A stretch of DNA of 64,000 bases from Henckelia pumila (lineage: Eukaryota > Streptophyta > Magnoliopsida > Lamiales > Gesneriaceae), in assembly GCF_033568475.1 (NCBI RefSeq), contig NC_133123.1, forward strand, positions 134,121,242 to 134,185,241. The letters are read 5' to 3'. The notes under the pieces were generated by a model. It was given only the letters and a program-made list of their open reading frames with translations. It was not told where the DNA came from and ran no database searches. The position numbers and the translations under genes were made by a program. Positions 58,140 to 64,000 of this stretch are shown one piece after another (position 1 is the stretch's first letter; each line of letters starts with the position of its first letter).

Positions 58140-59491
58140 TGTTGTGAAAAATGATCACAAACGTACGAGTGTCAAGTTTTAATATAGTGATAAAATCAGA
58201 TATCGATCCCATAGAGAGTAAAATAAAAATATTCAGTGCTTGTAATTAAAATAGTCCAAACTTTATCTAGAAAATCAAACTTTCAGAATTTTTGCAGAAA
58301 ATTAAAATAACAATGAAGTTTTTATAAGCACGCACACAACTTTCAGATAAAAATCAATCAGAGAATAATGGTCTAGAGATTCAGATTTCACCTGGTTTCA
58401 ACAACAATCAATCCTAATTAATTAATCTTCATGAATTCCAGTCAATTAATAGCCAAGAACACTTAAGTTTATTATTTCCCTCTTCCGAGCAACAAATAAT
58501 TTTTATCAACTACAATTCAATTCCAATATCCCTATTAAAAATTTATCGCAGTGATCTATCACAAAACAATGTTCTTTTTAAAAGCTATGTTAAAATTATA
58601 CACTCTCCCAAGCTATATAAATAATTAACAGTGTAGTTTTTAATGGTCCTATTCAAAATCTCCTCTCCCGAGTGCCAGATTTTAAATAAATATAACAAAT
58701 CAATTATTGATCAGATAATTAAAAAGACATCTACAACAAGTTCCATCCGACCTCTAGACTCTAAAAATTAGTTCATAATAAAATTTTGAATAAAACAAAA
58801 CATGTTCAAAAATCCAAACATATTCAAAATAAAATAAAAGATAAGAAACAAATCCGTCGATGCGATGCCGTGTCCGGTCTATCGATCTCCGTCTTCGTTC
58901 TTCAGATAAGCTCCAAAATATTTTCCCAAAAATCTCACAATCACGATCTCTTCTCTGATATACGTAGTGTGTATTGTGTAAGTTGTGGCGTCTGGTCCCC
59001 TATTGTCTGATAAATAATCCCTTTTATATCGTCACGAAGAAGCCCAAGAATCAAGCCCATAAAAATTGTCCGAAATAATAAAAACTCTAAGATTGCGATC
59101 GGGGCGGGCACTCAGGGCAATGGCGCGGGCGCGCCTTAGATTCGTAATTCCAATTCTCAGATTTTACAAGACATTGCGCGATAGCTCTAGGAATCTCCTC
59201 TTTAGCGCTAAACAAGGGCTAACGTTTCCTTGGGCCCAAAAACCAAAAGCCCAATACTCTTCTCTGTACGTTCTTTTCTTCTTTTCTTTTATCCTTTTTC
59301 TTCCTTTTTATTTTATTTTATTTTTATTTTCTTCTTTTCTCCACAAAATTCTAATTTTATTCTTCTTTTCCAAAACACTTCAATAATTTTCTACAATCAC
59401 AAAAACAATAAAACTCCGCATAAATCTGCTCGAAACAAATATTTAACAATTAAAATCATATATAAATTAAGTGTATAAAATACACTTATTA
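58140..59491 (-). repeat. 5' LTR of the Athila-like element
   Basis: 1,352 bases, highly similar to 51756-53176 apart from scattered substitutions and a deletion of about 70 bases. Confidence 0.92.
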
Positions 59492-59496
59492 GATAT

Positions 59497-61560
59497 GGAT
59501 CGAATCGATGCAATATTTAACACTTCAACCAATAAAAAATATTTGCAACACTTTTGAGCAATGTAACTGTTGCAATTTCAGTGTCATCATTTTGCGATCA
59601 TCGTTTTTATATAATTATATTAACAGTTTAAGATAAGACATTTCAATAACTCATTTAAGCTTATAAATATAATGTTTAAATGTAGTTTTACCTTGACACG
59701 ATATTAATTTTGAAGTTTATCAAGTTATTATAGCTTGGATTTTCCATTGTTTTGTTGATTGATCTTGAGCAATTACTACATGCTTCGTTTCATGTCTTAT
59801 TTTTTTTTATATCATGTACGTATGCCTTGAAGTAATATAATTTATTATAATATATTTGTAATAAGTAAATACGTTAAATCATACTTTTGTAATTTCCTGT
59901 GTCATGTTTATAAATATCATTTATAAAATATTTGAACCATTGATAAAATATTCAAAATTTTGCTCTTGAAATGATAAAAATAAATTGAAATAATAAATAA
60001 TATTGTATATTTTGTAGATTATTCATTTGATTGAGAATTTGCATCAAGATAATTTTCTTTGGATCTTTAATTTGATGTGAGACGTATCATCCATAATTAT
60101 TCTAGACCTTTTTTTTGAACTATAGCCCGTAGTAGATTAATTAACATAGATATATTTACAGACTTTAATAATTAAAGAAAATAATATCAAACTTATAATT
60201 TTGTTAAAAATAATTGAAGACATTCATACCATATATTCGTTGTTTCATTTTCTATGCAAGAGGGATTTGTGAACGTCGTTGTTGTTTAGAGCTGGACATT
60301 TTCTACTATTAGTCATAATAATAAGTAGTGAGTAATGTTAATAACTAATTTTTGTAAAGATTTATTTACAAAAATTTATAAAATTTACCTTCAAAACATG
60401 TATCTTTAAATTACAGAAAGCTATAACCGGTTTATCCATCTTCATCTCTTGTAAAAATAATCATTCGTTAATTTCAATATCATCTCATAAATAATTGTTA
60501 TAGTTTTTAGTCTTTATGATGAGGAAAAAATAGTTAACTTTAAAATTTCAATTTTTTAGATATATGTCGAGTGTGTTGGTGTGTTCTTTATTTATTATTT
60601 TTGATTAAAACTTGTACTCCATTTGAATTAATATATTTCAACACCGATGTGTAGTTTAATTAAAATATATATTTTTAATAACATTTGAAAATCTAATATT
60701 TGTAATATATAATTAGGAACTCATGATTTAATTATTTGACACAATAGGTCCTTACATAATAAGAAGTATCGAGTAATGCTAATCAATAATTTTTGTAAAT
60801 ATTTATTTATAAAAAATTAAAAATTTTGCCTTCAAAACATGTACTTCTAAATTACAGAAAGCTATAACCGATTTATCCATCTACAACTCTTGTAAAAATA
60901 TTCTTTAGTTAATTTCAAGATTATCTCATAAAATAATTGTTATAGTTTTATTTTATGAGGAACAAAAATAGTTAACTTTTTTAATTCAAATTTTACATAT
61001 ATGATGTGTGTTGGTGTGTTCTTTATTTATTATTTTGGATAAATATGACTCCACATGAATTGATTTATTTTAATACCGGTGTGTAATTTAATTATATATA
61101 TATATATATATATATTAATAACGTTTACAAATATGATATTTTTATATATTTATGAACTCATGATATAATTATTTAGCTCAACATTTCATTACTCAAATTA
61201 AAATATATAAGAATTTTTGTAGAAAAAATATGTTCATTACATCTACAAACACAAATAACAACCAAAGTATTTTGGTGTTTCAATCTTTTAGGAAACTGGA
61301 TTATTATTTTAATTAAGATTTTTGTGGATTTTTTTTTTAAAAAAATCGTGGAAAAAGTCTTTTCACATTATCTACAAGAAAATAAAAACCAAAGTATTTT
61401 GATATTTCAATATTTTTGGAAACTGAATTCTTATCTAATATGCACACATTTTGTCAATTTTGGCATTACTATAATAAATGATTTTACAAAAACATCATCA
61501 CATATTTTATCATGTGTGTACAAATCAAAGACACAGTTACACAATAAAAAATTTGAAACT
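59497..61560 (+). repeat. Dispersed AT-rich repeat, right part
   Basis: Continues the host repeat split by the copia element, the SIRE-like solo LTR and the Athila-like element: its pieces are 43865-43930, 49935-50216, 51402-51755 and this one. It matches 41730-41930 at its left side, 21254-21990 (reversed) in the middle and 25.7-25.99 kb at the right. There are two internal diverged copies (60290-60560 and 60770-61000, each with GAGTAATG, CTTCAAAACATGTA and CAGAAAGCTATAACCG). Confidence 0.7.
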
Positions 61561-61791
61561 GGTTCATACTTTTATAATTGATATAGATATTTTTTGCAAT
61601 TTTGAATTGGAATACTTATGATAATATTTGATTTTATAGCTTTATGTACGTGTTTAAATATGTATGTTGGAAGAGAATTTCATTTTGGCATGAACATTTG
61701 TTATATATCTGTTGAATTATTGAAAAGTAGTTGTTAAAATGCATGTCTGCATGAATTTTTGAGTTAAGATCTTGCAATTTGGGGTTAATTG

Positions 61792-63880
61792 TGTAACGCC
61801 CAAAATTATTTAATTTTAATCCGAGAATATTTAATTTGGGAATATTTGGAGTTTTGATTTAAATTTTAATATTCTTAAATTATTTAGGATTGAAATTGAA
61901 TGAATTGAGAAATTGAGGACTGAATTGCAATTATTGAAAACTTGAGGGGCCTAAGTGCAATTATTGGAAATTTTATTGGACACTTGTTATTTTTCCTAGC
62001 ATGCACGTGTGATTCAAGCCCATTTCCATCAGATTATTCAGAAAAGGAAAAGGAAGAAACCGAGAGCAAGAAACAAAGAACTTTCAAGTTTCATTCTTTA
62101 TCTTCAAATCGCCGTATCTTTTGATCCGGTTATCCGAATTTGATTCCGAAAGATGTTCTGAAATCCTTGCAACGATACCTTTGATTTGATGTAAGTTTTC
62201 TCTTAGTTCATCATGATTTGAGAATTCGAAATTGACAGAGATCAGAAGTTTGTATGAAATGGTGTTGATGAGCTTCTTTACTTTGTTATATTGAAGTTGG
62301 GTTGAGGAATGATTGTTGTATCAGTTTCTTATGATGTTCCAGCCACTACTCGACCTTTATACCTGCTGATATGCTGGGTTTTGATTGATATATGATATGA
62401 ATGTTAGAATTGACTTAGTTGAGTTCGGGATTGCCGAATGATACCGATATGCCGTTAAATTTTTGATTTGAAGTGTTTTGCTATCTTATGCTTGAGCTGC
62501 TATTGAGCTGAGTATTAGCTGATGTTTTCTTGGTTGTTATGCTATAATTTCAATTCATAAATAGGGCACATCAACTTGAGAATTCCGACTTCGAAACCGA
62601 TAGAAGAAAGAACAAGGTTGGTAGTGTTTTGTCTTGAAGTTTAGTTGAAGCTTGAGCAGATTTTGAGATTAGGCTTTTGGTTGATGTTGTACAGATTTTG
62701 ACAAGATAGAAGACACCTTAAACCTCACATTTGAAAGGTAAAAGTGAACTATTATTCGATGGGGATTACAACTCGAGATGGTTTGTATCGAGTTCCCTAA
62801 ATCACATACTTATTTACTTAATTGCTTTTATATGCTCTTCTATGATTTGGTGAATGAGTCTTTGATGTTAACGAATGCTTTTATGATGATATATGTTGCA
62901 TTCATCTTGCAAGACTTATTCCTTGATTTTGAAATGAACGAAAACGTTCGAATAGACGATTTGAGGGATTATATATGTATGGCCTGGGTGGTTGACGTAG
63001 CCTAGCGTCTGAAGTGCATATATAGTGGCTTCAAAGTCTAGAGAAGTAGGATAAGTAGCCCCACCTCGATCGAGAGAGTCGGTGGTTAGCTATGATATCT
63101 TCTTCTCGGGATCCCAACCGACGAAATGAGAGAGTTCTTGAATAAACCTTGTTTTGAAAACATGCATTGTTTTATTTATATCATGAGCCTGATATATGTT
63201 GTATATGCATGTTTAGTTGCTTTTACTGGGAAATGTATTTCTCACCGAAGTTATCCGCCTATTGTTGTGTTGTATGTGTCATGGCAATAGGCGGGAGTGG
63301 AATCGGGCAAAAGCGAACTTGAAGAACAAGGGATGAGGAGAATAGAGTGATGATCCGGATTAGAAGTTAAGTTTGTTGTCAACTTTATGTTCAGAACAAG
63401 AGTGGATGTATGAACTTTTGGAGTTGAGTTATTTTCTAGAGTTTCTACTCTTTGGCTTTGTATTATAGCTTGAACTAATAGTGTAAACTCCAATTTGAGA
63501 TATGTTTATGCTCTTGTTAATGACTTCATCTACCTTGTCTATTACATGTTGGATGTTGTATGAGATTTCTTGGACTTGGTATAGATGAATGAGAATGTTT
63601 TCTAGGCTGAGAAAAGGGTGAGATTTGCTGCAAATTTTTCTACCCAGGACCGTCGCCCGAGCTGCAGAAAAGAGCAGCTCGCGCGCAGCCCCGAGCTGCA
63701 CCTCTGTTTTGAGTAAAACAGGGTGAACTCGCGCGGCACTTTTTAGCCGCGCGAGCGCAGCTCATTTTAAAAAAAAAATTTATTTTCTTTCCCTTTTCTT
63801 TATAGCTTAATGATAGATTTAATTCATGTATTATGGATTAACTTTGAGATTGAGATATTAAGAATCGGGTCATCACAACA
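61792..63880 (+). mobile_element. 5' LTR of a Tekay/Del-type gypsy element, continuing past the window
   Basis: Starts TGTAACGCCCAAAATTATT and ends GGGTCATCACAACA, about 2.09 kb, immediately followed by a Met primer site. Its internal layout matches the solo LTR at 12215-14845 (shared GTCGGTGGTTAG with GGGATCCCAA at 63080-63120 and 13847-13880, and ATTTCTCACCG.AGTTATCCG). The coding part lies beyond 64000. The left flank is AATTG; the matching duplication is out of view. Confidence 0.88.
63650..63765. repeat. GC-rich hairpin block in the Tekay-type LTR
   Basis: CGAGCTGC-AGAAAAGA-GCAGCTCG (63656-63680) and CGCGCGGC-ACTTTTTA-GCCGCGCG (63730-63753) are near-perfect stems. GGTGAACTC precedes the second, as in the solo LTR at 14.6-14.7 kb. 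The surrounding LTR is AT-rich. Confidence 0.85.
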
Positions 63881-63882
63881 GG

Positions 63883-63894
63883 TGGTATCAGAGC
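63883..63894 (+). other. Primer binding site for initiator-Met tRNA
   Basis: TGGTATCAGAGC two bases after the LTR end, the standard site. Confidence 0.92.
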
Positions 63895-64000
63895 GAGAAA
63901 ATTCTGGACTGAGTTAGATAGTGAGTGGGGTAGATCGAGTCATCTTCCTTGCTTATTTATTTTATTATGCTACGATTATTTACATGATTGAATTACATGT

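Larger units (their letters stand above)
51756..59491 (-). mobile_element. Non-autonomous Athila-like gypsy element with gag and protease only
   Basis: LTRs 51756-53176 and 58140-59491, with perfect duplication GATAT (51751-51755, 59492-59496). On the minus strand the LTR starts TGATAAGTGTA; the left LTR ends ACA, the right begins with TA in place of TG. The primer site is exactly complementary to the 3' end of plant tRNA-Asp. The polypurine tract AGTTTGGGGGTATT adjoins the 3' LTR at 53177. The internal 5 kb encodes Gag and protease, then 2.5 kb of non-coding DNA; reverse transcriptase, RNase H and integrase are absent. This fits terminal-repeat gag-only (TR-GAG) elements that depend on a helper. 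The right LTR lacks about 70 bases present in the left one (around 52345). Confidence 0.92.

Overview
The window is nuclear DNA of a flowering plant, most likely a eudicot. It is strongly AT-rich, full of TA microsatellites and built mostly of transposable elements (TEs). The only host genes I can name are a small cluster of S-protein homologues (SPH, plant self-incompatibility S1 family) and short gene fragments: a mini zinc finger, a plastidial dihydrolipoyl dehydrogenase exon and an RTF2-like tail. I see no rRNA, tRNA or prokaryotic gene. Species cannot be fixed from this sequence.

SPH cluster. One intact SPH gene lies at 3571-4035. Three dead relatives follow on the same strand: a 5' stub (21092-21252), a copy with one clear frameshift (27147-27567) and a copy broken more than once (39677-40089). 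All four share similar upstream DNA. The first two belong to a tandem duplication, unit A (about 1000-4230) and unit B (about 4231-21253). Unit A supplies empty sites that define the insertions in unit B: a 10.8-kb CACTA-like transposon (4240-15021), a 731-bp LTR-like insertion (15311-16041), a solo LTR (16702-18042) and a Helitron (18178-21071). The Helitron holds a further solo LTR. The CACTA-like element holds a complete but decayed Tork/TNT1-type copia element (6258-11209), a solo LTR (12215-14845) and a captured RTF2-like fragment. Only about 1.3 kb of unit B is original sequence.

Middle (21-41 kb). This part holds an uncharacterised dispersed repeat present in several copies and both orientations, a hAT miniature element, small Helitrons, a solo LTR (29520-32254) that splits a tRNA-like SINE array, nested Mutator-like miniature elements, and several small palindromic elements sitting inside TA microsatellites.

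Right part (41-64 kb). A SIRE-like LTR fragment is followed by a very young copia element (43931-49929, target duplication CTAAA, near-identical 174-bp LTRs, almost intact proteins), a solo LTR (50217-51401), a non-autonomous Athila-like element with gag and protease but no reverse transcriptase (51756-59491, target duplication GATAT, tRNA-Asp primer site), and the 5' LTR plus primer site of a Tekay/Del-type gypsy element that runs off the right edge (from 61792).

No gene works with another as an operon. The coherent story is birth and death of a secreted SPH family in a TE graveyard. Boundaries given as exact were read from target duplications and terminal motifs; the others are approximate and say so.
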